Shown here piece after piece: positions 26,962 to 36,800 of a stretch of DNA of 48,752 nucleotides; position 1 is the first letter of the stretch; the number at the start of each line of letters is the position of its first letter. The notes under the pieces are model-generated. The model did no database searches. It saw only the letters and a program-made list of their open reading frames with translations, and was not told where the DNA came from. The stretch covers positions 1-48,752 of the forward strand of contig JAFGYE010000094.1 of assembly GCA_016936255.1 (NCBI GenBank). Direction: 5' to 3'. A program made the position numbers and the translations under genes. The stretch comes from Marinifilaceae bacterium (GTDB lineage: Bacteria; Bacteroidota; Bacteroidia; Bacteroidales; Marinifilaceae).

Positions 26962-28518
26962 TTATTCTTTTACAAGGATCAGTTCCAACTCCTCCAAAGA
27001 TTTTCCTTTGGTTTCGGGCAACATGAAAAAAACAAATACAAGTCCTATCGCACCAAAAATTCCATAAATCAGAAATGTTGTGGCATTGCCGAAATTTATC
27101 TGCTCCCAAGGGAAGACCAACTGAACCAAAAAACTGATTCCCGAGTTTATTAAACCAACAAATGAAATGGCTAATCCCCGAACCCGATTCGGAAATAATT
27201 CTGAAAACAAAACCCACATAACCGGTCCCAATGAAATAGCAAAAGAGGCCACAAAACCAAGGATACCAATTAAAACCAACCATGGATTGATACTAATTGC
27301 TTTGGAGATAAAATCGGTTTGGTGTTCTTTAAAAGTTTGTTCGCCAACACAAGCTTTTAGAGCTTTATTAAATTCTACATCGCTATTATACAGAACATTC
27401 TGCATGGATGTAATATCCTCTGAACCGGCAATTAATGAGCATTCTTGAATACTTTTTTCGGTCAATTGATAAGTTGCCTGCCCAAATCCTGCAGACAGGA
27501 TAAACATCGAAATTGCAATGCCAGTTAATCCGAAAATCAAAAGTGGTTTTCTTCCCACACGATCGACCAACCATATTGCAAAAAGCGTAAATACCAGATT
27601 GATCAGACCAACCAAAATCGCCTGAGAAAAGGAAGCGTCGGTGCCAATTCCCGTTTGTTCAAAAATCATTGGAGCGTAAAAGAATACTGAATTGATTCCG
27701 GTAATTTGTTGCGTAACAGCAATCACAATACCAATCAGCAACACCAATTTCATGGAAGGTTTAAACAGCTCTTTAAAAGATACTTTTTCCTTTTGTGGTG
27801 ATGTTTTAATACTCTCAGTAATAGATTTTAGTTGAATTTCTGCTTCTTCGACTCCCAGAGATCTCTCCATTACGACTAAAGCTTCATCATGAAACCCTTT
27901 CATAGCCAACCATCTCGGACTGCGTGGCACAAAGAATAGAAATACAAAATAAATTATTGCAGGCAAGGCTTCCAGACCTAACATCCAACGCCAATTGTAA
28001 TTATTAAACTGTAATATTTCAGCCCAGCCTGCATTTGATTTTCCCAATTGTAAAATCAAGTAATTCGTAAAAAAGGCAACGGATATACCTAAAACAATAT
28101 TCAATTGGTTAAAAGATACCATTGTTCCTCTTAGTTTAGGAGGAGCAATTTCGGCAATGTAAACCGGTGCAATAATTAAAGAAGCTCCAACGCCAAAACC
28201 GCCAAGCATTCGCGCCATAACCAAAAACAAAAAATTCGGTGCAAATGCCGATCCTAACGCAGAAATAAAATAGAGAACAGCAGCATATTTAAGAATCGTT
28301 CTTCTTCCGAACTTATCGCTTAGCGGACCTGCCAATAACATAGCCAAAGTTGCGGTTAGCGTTAAACAGCTTACCGACCAACCCAATTCAATTTTTGTTA
28401 AATTAAATTGAGGTTCGATAAATTTCACAACACCTGAAATCACCGAGGCATCAAATCCCATTAGAAAGCCACCTAATGCAACTATAAGCGAAACAAAAAC
28501 GGTATATCTTAAATTCAT
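26962..28518 (-). CDS. MFS sugar porter (SP family, XylE/GLUT-like)
   Basis: Inner-membrane sugar transporter of 518 aa from the ATG at 28518; an upstream TTG at 28533 adds five residues without benefit. It shows the SP hallmarks: GFDASVISGV in helix 1, DKFGRR loop, RMLGGFGVGA with PVYIAEIAP, QQITGIN in helix 7, DRVGRK, and PETKGKSLEELE after helix 12. Between helices 9 and 10 (about residues 348-407) there is an extra extracytoplasmic loop of about 60 residues with two cysteines (near 360 and 390) that could form a disulfide. It lies 37 bp after a GH16 gene and likely takes up glucose produced in the periplasm (inference). Confidence 0.93.
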   Translation of the reverse strand: MNLRYTVFVSLIVALGGFLMGFDASVISGVVKFIEPQFNLTKIELGWSVSCLTLTATLAMLLAGPLSDKFGRRTILKYAAVLYFISALGSAFAPNFLFLVMARMLGGFGVGASLIIAPVYIAEIAPPKLRGTMVSFNQLNIVLGISVAFFTNYLILQLGKSNAGWAEILQFNNYNWRWMLGLEALPAIIYFVFLFFVPRSPRWLAMKGFHDEALVVMERSLGVEEAEIQLKSITESIKTSPQKEKVSFKELFKPSMKLVLLIGIVIAVTQQITGINSVFFYAPMIFEQTGIGTDASFSQAILVGLINLVFTLFAIWLVDRVGRKPLLIFGLTGIAISMFILSAGFGQATYQLTEKSIQECSLIAGSEDITSMQNVLYNSDVEFNKALKACVGEQTFKEHQTDFISKAISINPWLVLIGILGFVASFAISLGPVMWVLFSELFPNRVRGLAISFVGLINSGISFLVQLVFPWEQINFGNATTFLIYGIFGAIGLVFVFFMLPETKGKSLEELELILVKE

Positions 28519-28555
28519 AGAGTCTGTTTTCAATTACGATTCTAACACCAAACGA

Positions 28556-29389
28556 TTATTTTTTCTGATAAATCCTTACAAAGTCAACCTGCATAGTTTG
28601 AGGAAATGCTTCAGCATCTATTCCTTCCACACTACCCCAGGCTCCGCCCACAGCAACATTTAATATCAGGTAGAAAGGTTTTACATAAGGCCATTTAGAT
28701 TCGCCTAAACCTTCGTTTTTGTATTCAAAATAAAGTTGATCGTCTACATAGGCTCTCATAACTTCAGGTGTCCACTCCCAGATGTAGGAATGAAATTTTT
28801 CAGCTACATCAGATATATGTATTGTATCAGTTTGTTGTGTATTAATTTGCCATTGGTAATCTTTAGAGTGAGCAGAAGCATGAATGGTTCCTAGATTGTG
28901 TCCCACATGCTCCATAATATCTATTTCGCCAACAGCTGGCCAGTTTCCATCTTTAAAAGTCCAATCTTTTGGCATCATCCAAATCGCTGACCAAGTACCT
29001 CTTCCCTTGGAAAGTTTGGCATTCACCTCAATTTTTCCGCACAACCAATTTGCTTTTGAATTTAAACGCGCAGATGTATACTCTTTGCCTTCGTATTGCT
29101 CTTTTAAGGCTTTGATGCTGAGAACACCATCTTCAACCCAGGCGTTTTCTTTTTTTGCTATTGTATAATGTTGAGCTTCATTATTTCCCCAACCTTCCGA
29201 ATTCCCAACTGTATCGTACATCCATTTTGTTGAATCAGGTAAACCGGTATAATCAAATTCATCGCTCCAGACCAACTGATAGTTGTCAGCATCTCCTGCA
29301 ATTTTTGCAGAGCTTTCTGATTTCTTCCAATTGCAGGAAGACAGCAGAAATATTGTTCCCAATAATAGGATGGTATTTTTAAGTGGCAT
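28556..29389 (-). CDS. GH16 laminarinase-like lipoprotein
   Basis: Endo-beta-1,3(4)-glucanase of family GH16, 277 aa. The signal ends LLSSC (Cys19); the following NWKKSES is basic rather than acidic, which argues for a periplasmic-facing lipoprotein. The GH16 jelly roll runs from about 38 to 277 with the catalytic string GEIDIMEHVG (nucleophile Glu155, Asp157, acid/base Glu160), preceded by RGTWSAIWMMP. The conserved WSDEFD start and the DFVRIYQK end are present, so the domain is complete. Together with the longer GH16 next door (26 bp away) it forms a surface/periplasm pair acting on chains of different length (inference). Confidence 0.95.
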   Translation of the reverse strand: MPLKNTILLLGTIFLLSSCNWKKSESSAKIAGDADNYQLVWSDEFDYTGLPDSTKWMYDTVGNSEGWGNNEAQHYTIAKKENAWVEDGVLSIKALKEQYEGKEYTSARLNSKANWLCGKIEVNAKLSKGRGTWSAIWMMPKDWTFKDGNWPAVGEIDIMEHVGHNLGTIHASAHSKDYQWQINTQQTDTIHISDVAEKFHSYIWEWTPEVMRAYVDDQLYFEYKNEGLGESKWPYVKPFYLILNVAVGGAWGSVEGIDAEAFPQTMQVDFVRIYQKK

Positions 29390-29415
29390 ATTGTGTGTTT
29401 TATATAATTCTTCGT

Positions 29416-30756
29416 TTACTGGTATACCCGAACGTAATCAACCTCCATGCTTTGAGGGAAAATTGAATTGTCGACTCCCTGAGCACCTCCCCAGTTTCCA
29501 CCTACAGCTACATTTAATATGAAGAATTGAGCTTCGTTAAATGGCCAATTAGCTGCCGTTTTAGCAGATGGTGCATAGGTGTGAGTGATATTATCAGGAG
29601 TGTCGATGTAAAATACCATCTCTGTTTCATCCCATAACAAACCATAAATGTGGAATTCTTCTTCGGCGGTTGATAGAGATACACTACTACCATCACCATT
29701 AGAACCTGAACCGGCAGTTGTGTGAACTGTTGCATGAACTACATCAGGTTGATAACCTACATATTCCATAATATCAATTTCTCCGCATGCAGGCCATCCA
29801 GCTGTGTTAATATTGCTTCCCAGCATCCATATGGCAGGCCATATTCCTGTGCCGGAAGGTAATTTGGCGCGAATTTCATATCTTCCATATGTAAATTCTT
29901 TTTTACCTTTTGAGATCATGCGTGCGGAGGTGTACGAACCAGCAGCTTTATCATCATTCACTTTACGTGCCGTGATGATCAGCTTGCCATCCACAACTTC
30001 GGCATTATCCCCATTGGTGTAATTTTGTAATTCGTTGTTGCCCCATCCACCTGAGCCGGTTTCGAAGGTCCAATAATCTGTATTTACCGCAGATCCATCA
30101 AATTCATCAGACCATACCAATGTCATATTATTCAAATAGTCCGGATCGTCTTGAGCGATACTTATCTGTTTTGTCAAAACTTTTTCAAAATCATCTTTAT
30201 AAACATGTAATTCCACATCATAAATACCTGCCTTTGAAAAATATATTTCAGTTTCATCGATATTATCTCCAGTGATCTCATTGTGATTGTATGTCCATGA
30301 AATACGATCATAATCGCCCTTGGTTGTATTATTTAGTGTGACAAAATTTGGCTTCGTACTATTTATTAGATAAGTAAAATCAGCAACAAAAACATCATTT
30401 ACAATACTAACAGTCTTACTTGCACTCTTATTATTCGACAGCTTATTATCCAGCCCCCAAAGAGTCAGCTTCGCATTATAATCTCCTTTTTCGGAGTAGA
30501 AAACGGTATAATCTTTTGTATTTGCACGTTCCTTTTCAGAAACCTCTCCATTTCCAAAATCCCACTGCATAAAAAGATACGCTCCTGTACTTGTATTTGT
30601 AAACACGATTTTATTTGCATCATTCGCATCTTCACTAAAAGTGAAATCGGGAGTATAGGTTTCTTCATCATCATTTTTACTGCAGGACAGTAATGCAGAC
30701 ACAAATAGTATAGACAGGAATATCTTAACGTGTGTAAGTGAACGTAATATTTTCAT
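29416..30756 (-). CDS. GH16 laminarinase-like lipoprotein with two PKD-like domains
   Basis: GH16 endo-glucanase of 446 aa. The lipoprotein signal ends LLSC (Cys25) and is followed by SKNDDEE, an acidic tail like the surface export signal of Bacteroidota lipoproteins, so this enzyme probably acts on polymer outside the cell. Two PKD-like Ig domains cover about 35-120 (MQWDFGNGEV) and 124-202 (ISWTYNHNEI), then the GH16 domain about 210-446 with GEIDIMEYVG (Glu326, Asp328, Glu331), SGTGIWPAIWM before it, and VDYVRVYQ at the end. It is the first enzyme gene after the SusCD-lipoprotein group and probably makes the initial cuts. Confidence 0.95.
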   Translation of the reverse strand: MKILRSLTHVKIFLSILFVSALLSCSKNDDEETYTPDFTFSEDANDANKIVFTNTSTGAYLFMQWDFGNGEVSEKERANTKDYTVFYSEKGDYNAKLTLWGLDNKLSNNKSASKTVSIVNDVFVADFTYLINSTKPNFVTLNNTTKGDYDRISWTYNHNEITGDNIDETEIYFSKAGIYDVELHVYKDDFEKVLTKQISIAQDDPDYLNNMTLVWSDEFDGSAVNTDYWTFETGSGGWGNNELQNYTNGDNAEVVDGKLIITARKVNDDKAAGSYTSARMISKGKKEFTYGRYEIRAKLPSGTGIWPAIWMLGSNINTAGWPACGEIDIMEYVGYQPDVVHATVHTTAGSGSNGDGSSVSLSTAEEEFHIYGLLWDETEMVFYIDTPDNITHTYAPSAKTAANWPFNEAQFFILNVAVGGNWGGAQGVDNSIFPQSMEVDYVRVYQ

Positions 30757-30792
30757 AGGGACAATTTGTACAGAAAAGTGAGTTTATAATTT

Positions 30793-30819
30793 TGCCGGAG
30801 CAACAAAAGTGCTCCGGCA
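30793..30819 (-). other. GC-rich intercistronic hairpin after the glycan-binding lipoprotein gene
   Basis: TGCCGGAGCA (30793-30802) and TGCTCCGGCA (30810-30819) form a perfect 10-bp stem with a 7-base loop, 9 bp after the lipoprotein stop. No T-run follows, so it is more likely a 3'-stabilising or processing element between the uptake genes and the enzyme genes than a terminator. Confidence 0.65.
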
Positions 30820-30827
30820 TTATTTAA

Positions 30828-32231
30828 TTAGGGTAATAATTTAAAATCGTCGATATAAAATAGTCCTGCATTGCAATGACCTTCAGCTCCAAGCTGAATT
30901 ACAATCTGGTCAAAATCAACACGATCAGAAACATCGCTAAAATCGAAGGTTAATTCTACCCATTTTCCAAACTGATCTTCAGTTAAAGTATGGCTGCGAA
31001 CCTGTTGAGTTTGCCAAGCATTTCCGCCAAGAGAACTATCCTGTAGTTTCACATCCACCTGAGGCTTAAGTACCCACTCAGAAAGCCAATCTGTACCCGG
31101 ATTACACATTGTAACATAGTCGTTAAAAGAAGGGATAAATACCTGCATGGTAAATATATTTCTAACCGATAAATCAATCTTATAATCCAATACGGTAAGC
31201 ACATTTGTCCACTCGCCAGCACCTTTCTTATATCTTGCAACCTTCTCCGATAAATTTACATCTGAAGGAGCAAAATTGTCAATGATATCGAATCCTTCAA
31301 TGTCTTTAGTCTCCCAAACAACATTTCCATTTCCTTCAAAATCATCTGCGATATCATTACTTTCCAACTCTTTTACTACTGGTGGTGCAGGTTGTGTCAA
31401 TTTATCAACCGGTCTAAATCGGGTAAACCAATAGAAATTAGACTTTGTATCCCAAAATGCCACTTCCAGCAGATCATCAGTAAGAGTCATGATTTCATAT
31501 TCCGACGCACCAGCATAGTATCCTAAAAATCCACCACCTGTAACATTGATCTTTTCACCAGCAACAACACAAACAAAATCACCACCGGCAAATGGCATGA
31601 TAAAATCATTGCCACTTGGCTCTTCATTCCCTGCTGTAGTGCCTAAATCTGAGGCCCAGGCTCCATTGGCATATACAAAACCATTTGTCTCCTGAGTTAC
31701 TGTTAGACCTGAAGAAGTAATTTTAAAGGTAAATCTGTCATCGTAAAAATTTCTTTCCGCTTTATCGTTTATAGCGGCACCATACCATTCCGTAGGATTA
31801 GCCAAGGTAGGTCCTAATCCAAAATGAGCTTGAGAGTAGGCATCGACAGCCCAAACCTGTTCCCCTGAACCAATTAACTGATCGTAAGGATATCCGGAAA
31901 GAAAAGCAGGATTATCCACATCTGTTGTGATCTCATCTTCAACAACAGTAACACCACCTTGAGAAATTACAGTTAATGTAACTGTATAAGTTCCAGCAAA
32001 AGTATATTGAGCAGTAACTGAACTTCCTTTTTGTGTAACCCCATTCCCAAAATCCCAAATTGAGCTTACGCCTGGAGTATTGTTATAAAGAGTATATTCA
32101 TTGGTTACATTGGTTGGAGTATATCCCCAATCAATCTGTTCTGCCATTAAGTTTTCCGGCGTGCTGTACTCCTCAGGAGAACAGGACACAACAACAACTA
32201 AAAGCAAAATAAAATATAATATTTTTTTCAT
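30828..32231 (-). CDS. PKD-domain surface glycan-binding lipoprotein (SusE/F position, locus 2)
   Basis: Predicted outer-membrane glycan-binding lipoprotein, 467 aa, third in the SusC-SusD order. The signal ends VVVSC (Cys17), followed by SPEEY. Residues about 35-105 form a PKD-like domain (SSIWDFGNGV, YTFAGTYTVTLTV). The middle (about 110-290) is a beta-rich region with many aromatics (QVWAVDAYSQAHFG, NPTEWYGA, FYWFTRFRPVD) typical of glycan platforms. The C-terminal part (about 300-467) is a jelly-roll-like module ending GLFYIDDFKLLP. No catalytic residues recognised. The two glycan-binding lipoproteins in the window share only the PKD idea, not overall sequence. Confidence 0.82.
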   Translation of the reverse strand: MKKILYFILLLVVVVSCSPEEYSTPENLMAEQIDWGYTPTNVTNEYTLYNNTPGVSSIWDFGNGVTQKGSSVTAQYTFAGTYTVTLTVISQGGVTVVEDEITTDVDNPAFLSGYPYDQLIGSGEQVWAVDAYSQAHFGLGPTLANPTEWYGAAINDKAERNFYDDRFTFKITSSGLTVTQETNGFVYANGAWASDLGTTAGNEEPSGNDFIMPFAGGDFVCVVAGEKINVTGGGFLGYYAGASEYEIMTLTDDLLEVAFWDTKSNFYWFTRFRPVDKLTQPAPPVVKELESNDIADDFEGNGNVVWETKDIEGFDIIDNFAPSDVNLSEKVARYKKGAGEWTNVLTVLDYKIDLSVRNIFTMQVFIPSFNDYVTMCNPGTDWLSEWVLKPQVDVKLQDSSLGGNAWQTQQVRSHTLTEDQFGKWVELTFDFSDVSDRVDFDQIVIQLGAEGHCNAGLFYIDDFKLLP

Positions 32232-32305
32232 AATTTGAATTTTAAATAATCATTTGATAGGTTATGAAAATTGTGAATCACCGAAGATAATTCGAACACA
32301 ACCTT

Positions 32306-33868
32306 CTAATAACCATCGTTTTGCTCTAAAACAAAATTCGAAAGTGCAATTTCTGTTGAAGGAATTGGCCAAAACCCTTTGGCTGCGGAATTAACAGCTG
32401 AATCATAAATACCACCTAAATTTGTTGCATTAACAGCACTTTCAAGTACAGGCATACCTCTTCTAAGTAAATCCCAATATCTGATTCCTTCCAATGCAAA
32501 CTCTAACTTTCTTTCTTCAAAAATTTGATCAAGTGTTACTGAACTAACAGGAGAATAAGACTCAAAAGCACGTCCTCTAACCTTATTGTAGTGAATTGCA
32601 GCTGTTGCATTCGATCCGATATGAAATTCCATTTCAGCAGCCATCAGTAAAACATCAGCATAACGTATTGAAATGTAATTCTGAGGAAAATTCAGTTGCT
32701 CTTGTCCAACATCAGGAACCTGGCTTTTAAGGCCTGCATACTTTTTATTCAAATAGCCTGTATACTGATCAGCTTCTTCAAAATTACCTGCGCCCAATTC
32801 TTCTACCATATCAAGGAGTGTGAAATCACGTCGAAGATCACCATCTTGGTAAGAATCGTAAAGTTGCTGTGTTGCCGGAGAGAATCCCCATCCAGAATAA
32901 TATTCAGAATCAGCATTAGTTCCTCGAGGACCTACAAATACAACCATTTTATTACCAATATCAAAAGGAGCGTTATACCATTGCCATCCTTCACCTTGGT
33001 TTGAGAATTGTACCTCAAAAATACCTTCTATGGAATTTTCAACCCATGAATTAGTGACATCAGCATGTCCCCAAAGATTTCCAAAGTCAGGTAAAAGATC
33101 AGCACCGCTATTCGTGATAATTTCATTTAAATAGTTTAAAACATCCGAACCGGTAACATCACCAGGCATTGTAGAACTTGCATTACCACTACCATATACG
33201 CCATCATAAAAAAGGTACATCCTGGCTAATAAAGCTCTTGGAGCCCACTCTGTAACTCTACCTTTTTCGTCATTACTGTAAGTAACATCTTTTAAATAAG
33301 TGATTGAAGTTTCCAAATCGTTTGCGATTTGAGCATACACTTCATCTACAGGAGCCGCAACTTGTGAATATTCCGAAGTTGCAAGAGTTTTGGTTATTAA
33401 AGGAATATTCTCAAACAGACGAACTAAATTGGAATAGTAGTAAGCTCTCAAGAAAAGAGCCTCGCCTTTGAATTGTATCTTTAATTCTTCCGACATTTCC
33501 GAAGCATCAACCTTTTCCAAAAAGATATTTGCGCCGTAAACACCAGCGTAATGATCGTTCCACATAGCACTCCACATACCCTCTGAAGAGGTGGTCAATC
33601 CTCTGTCTGCTCTCTTTCCGGAAACACCATCAGTTGCAGAACCACCTCCGCCATAAGCATCATCCGAAACAATATCCATGGTTATTTGCAGGCTCTCGCC
33701 CCAGTTTCTTTGCAATGGTTCATATGCTGCAATTAATGCTCTATACATATCGTCTTCCGTACGATAGAAACTTTCTTCTGTCTGTTCGGTTACAGGGCTC
33801 TTATCGAGATAGTTTTCACAGCCCATTAAAGTAACAGCAAAAAGAAGGATATAAATTATCTTTTTCAT
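32306..33868 (-). CDS. SusD/RagB-family outer-membrane nutrient-binding lipoprotein (locus 2)
   Basis: SusD-like lipoprotein of 520 aa; signal ends TLMGC (Cys17), followed by ENYLDKSPV. The N-terminal domain has FYRTEDDMYRALIAAYEPLQ and FKGEALFLRAYYYSNLVRLF, and the C-terminal RagB/SusD domain has IRYADVLLMAAEMEFHIG and RKLEFALEGIRYWDLLRRG. The gene lies 27 bp after its susC. It is only moderately similar to the SusD of locus 1, so the two uptake systems may prefer different chain lengths or branching (inference). Confidence 0.95.
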   Translation of the reverse strand: MKKIIYILLFAVTLMGCENYLDKSPVTEQTEESFYRTEDDMYRALIAAYEPLQRNWGESLQITMDIVSDDAYGGGGSATDGVSGKRADRGLTTSSEGMWSAMWNDHYAGVYGANIFLEKVDASEMSEELKIQFKGEALFLRAYYYSNLVRLFENIPLITKTLATSEYSQVAAPVDEVYAQIANDLETSITYLKDVTYSNDEKGRVTEWAPRALLARMYLFYDGVYGSGNASSTMPGDVTGSDVLNYLNEIITNSGADLLPDFGNLWGHADVTNSWVENSIEGIFEVQFSNQGEGWQWYNAPFDIGNKMVVFVGPRGTNADSEYYSGWGFSPATQQLYDSYQDGDLRRDFTLLDMVEELGAGNFEEADQYTGYLNKKYAGLKSQVPDVGQEQLNFPQNYISIRYADVLLMAAEMEFHIGSNATAAIHYNKVRGRAFESYSPVSSVTLDQIFEERKLEFALEGIRYWDLLRRGMPVLESAVNATNLGGIYDSAVNSAAKGFWPIPSTEIALSNFVLEQNDGY

Positions 33869-33895
33869 TGTTTTTGTTTTATCTGTTAAAATATC

Positions 33896-36800
33896 TTAGA
33901 AAGTAATATTAGCACCTATTGAAAAAACTCTGGCTTGAGGATAAATACCCTGATCTACACCTGTATAGAATACATTTTCGTTATTTCCAATTTCAGGTTC
34001 CAATCCGGAATACTCAGTAAATGTTAATAAATTATCACCTGAAACATAAATTCTAAATTTCTCAATATGCAATTTGTCTAATACCGATTTTGGTAAAGAG
34101 TATCCAATCTGAAGATTTTTAAGTCTTAAATAATCTGCATCTTCAACCATGTAGTCGGAGAAATTACCTTGATTATTGTTATTATCGCTCCAAGACACTT
34201 TAGGTGTCGAATTTGTAGAACCCTCTCCAGTCCAGCGGTCCAATACTGATGTTTGGTAATTCGCATTCGGCAAATCGTAACGACGGGTAGCGTCAATAAT
34301 CTGATTTCCAAAAACACCATACCAAAACATACTTAAATCGAAATTCTTATAGGCGAAATTTAGATTTAAACCAACAGTGAAATCAGGATGTGGATCCCCT
34401 AAATTGATTCTATCAGCATCATCCATTTTACCATCCTTGTTTTGATCAACATAAATTAAATCACCAGGAGTAGCACTTGGTTGATGGGTTCCATTTGCAT
34501 CAATTTGAGCTTGATTTTGGTAGATCCCATTTGTTTCCCATCCCCAGAAGTAACCAATAGGCTCGCCTTCTTTTGCAATGGTCAGATTTTTCATTCCTGA
34601 AGGACCAATATTTACATTACCGTAAATAATCCCTTCATCATTATTGATCTTCAACATTTTGTTTTTGTTCGCCGAAAAGTTAAGAGTTGCTCCATAAGAA
34701 AAATCATTGGATTTACCATTGTATCCTAATAATGCTTCGAAACCTCTGTTTTGAACAGTTCCTCCGTTAACGGTTGGAGCACTATTTCCAACATATCCTG
34801 GAATTGGCGCATCAATCAAAAGGTCTTTTGTTCTTTTATCGTAGTAATCCAAATTCATGTAAAAATTAGAACCAAAACGGATATCAAGACCTATGTCAGT
34901 TTGTTCTGAAGTTTCCCACTTAAGGTCTGGATTGGCAATCTTGGAAGGAGAAGAACCATTAACAACAGTACCTGCATTAAAATTATAATTGTGATTGTTC
35001 GCTATTGAAGATAAATACCTGAAATTACCGATATTTTCGTTTCCATTTTGCCCCCAACTTGCTCTTATTTTGACAAAAGTGACCGGACCTAATTTTTCCT
35101 TTAAAAAATCCTCTTCAGACATGATCCAACCAGTAGAAATTGAAGGGAAAATAGCATAACGATCATTTGGTCCGAATCGAGATGAACCATCACGACGAAC
35201 AGTAATCGATGCCATATATCGATCTTTGAAACTATAATTGGCACGCCCGAACAAAGACAATAAAGAATTTGAGTCAAAGGTTCCTCCCGACGATTTACTT
35301 TCTATATTTCCAACATTATCAATGTAAGCATAATCAAGACCACCAATAATCAATTCGCTTCCACTACCACTTAGATTCTCATAATTGCTTGTCATTGCTG
35401 TAGTTCCTGCAATTACATCAATCTCGTGCTCTCCGAAAGTATTGTTGTAATTGATTGTTGTTTCCCAGTTGGTGCTGTACCAGTTGTTCATGGTTTTACT
35501 CACCATGGTTTTATCGTTCTTGGTGATTGTACTCAATTCGTAAATTGGAGTATAAACATCATGCCATTGGTATGCGTAATCAATACCTAATGATGTTTTC
35601 ACTTTTACATGATCAACAACTTTGTATTCTGCATAAAGATTACCTACAATTTTGTCCGTTTTGTATTCATCATTTAAATAGTACATTCCGGCAACAGGAT
35701 TAACAATTTCCTGCATGTTACGAATAGGTCTTCCAAATTCTCCATTCTCATTCTTAACCACAGCGATAGGATCAATATTTATAGCCCGAGCCAATGGCGA
35801 ATTATAAACATTGTTAGGATCTACTCCTTGAGAAGTATAATGAGAATACACCATTGATGTTCCGACTTTTAACTTCTTATCGTAAGAGGTATAATCACCC
35901 TTTACACGGAAGTTAACACGTTCATAGCTCGATTTATCTTCTGATACAATACCATCCTGACTAAAGTAAGATAGAGCAGTTGAATACAAAATTTTATCAG
36001 TACCACCGTTCAAAGACAAGGTATGACTTTGTATTGGCGCATTTTTTCTGAATATTTGATCTTGCCAGTCTGTTCCTGAACCAATACCTGCAATTTCAGA
36101 ATCCTGAATCCAATCAGGTGAAGAACTGTTTTTACCAGCATTCAATAATGATTCATTAATAATCATGGCGTAATCCTGTGCATTCAAAACATCCATTTGT
36201 CTCCATGCATTCTGAATACCATAGTAACCATCGTAAGAAAGCTTTGCAGCTCCTTGAGTTCCTTGTTTTGTGGTAATAATTACAACTCCATTCGCACCCC
36301 TTGCACCATAAATAGCTGAAGCCGAAGCATCTTTCAAAACCTCCATACTTCCAATATCGGTAGAAGCCAAGTAAGAAATATCGCCTACTGGATTGCCATC
36401 AATAATATAAAGCGGCTGTGAATTCCCGGTGGTACCAATTCCTCTAATATTGACAGACAAGCTTGCACCTGGCTGACCTGAATCCATTGTTACCTGTACA
36501 CCTGAAACCTGTCCTTGCAGAGCTTGCTCCGCACGTTGAATTGGCATCTTTTGAATATCCTCTGCCTTTACCGATGATATAGAACCTGTTACAGAGCTCT
36601 TTTTCTGAACACCATAACCAATAACAACTACTTCATCCAAGCCCATATTATCTGTGACCATTATAACATTGATCACTTCTTGTGTTCCCACACGAAACTC
36701 CTGCGTGGAAAAACCAACCATCGAAAACACAATTATATCGTCTTCATCAACTTCAATAGAGTATTTTCCATCAAAATCTGTTGAAGTTCCAATAGTTGTT

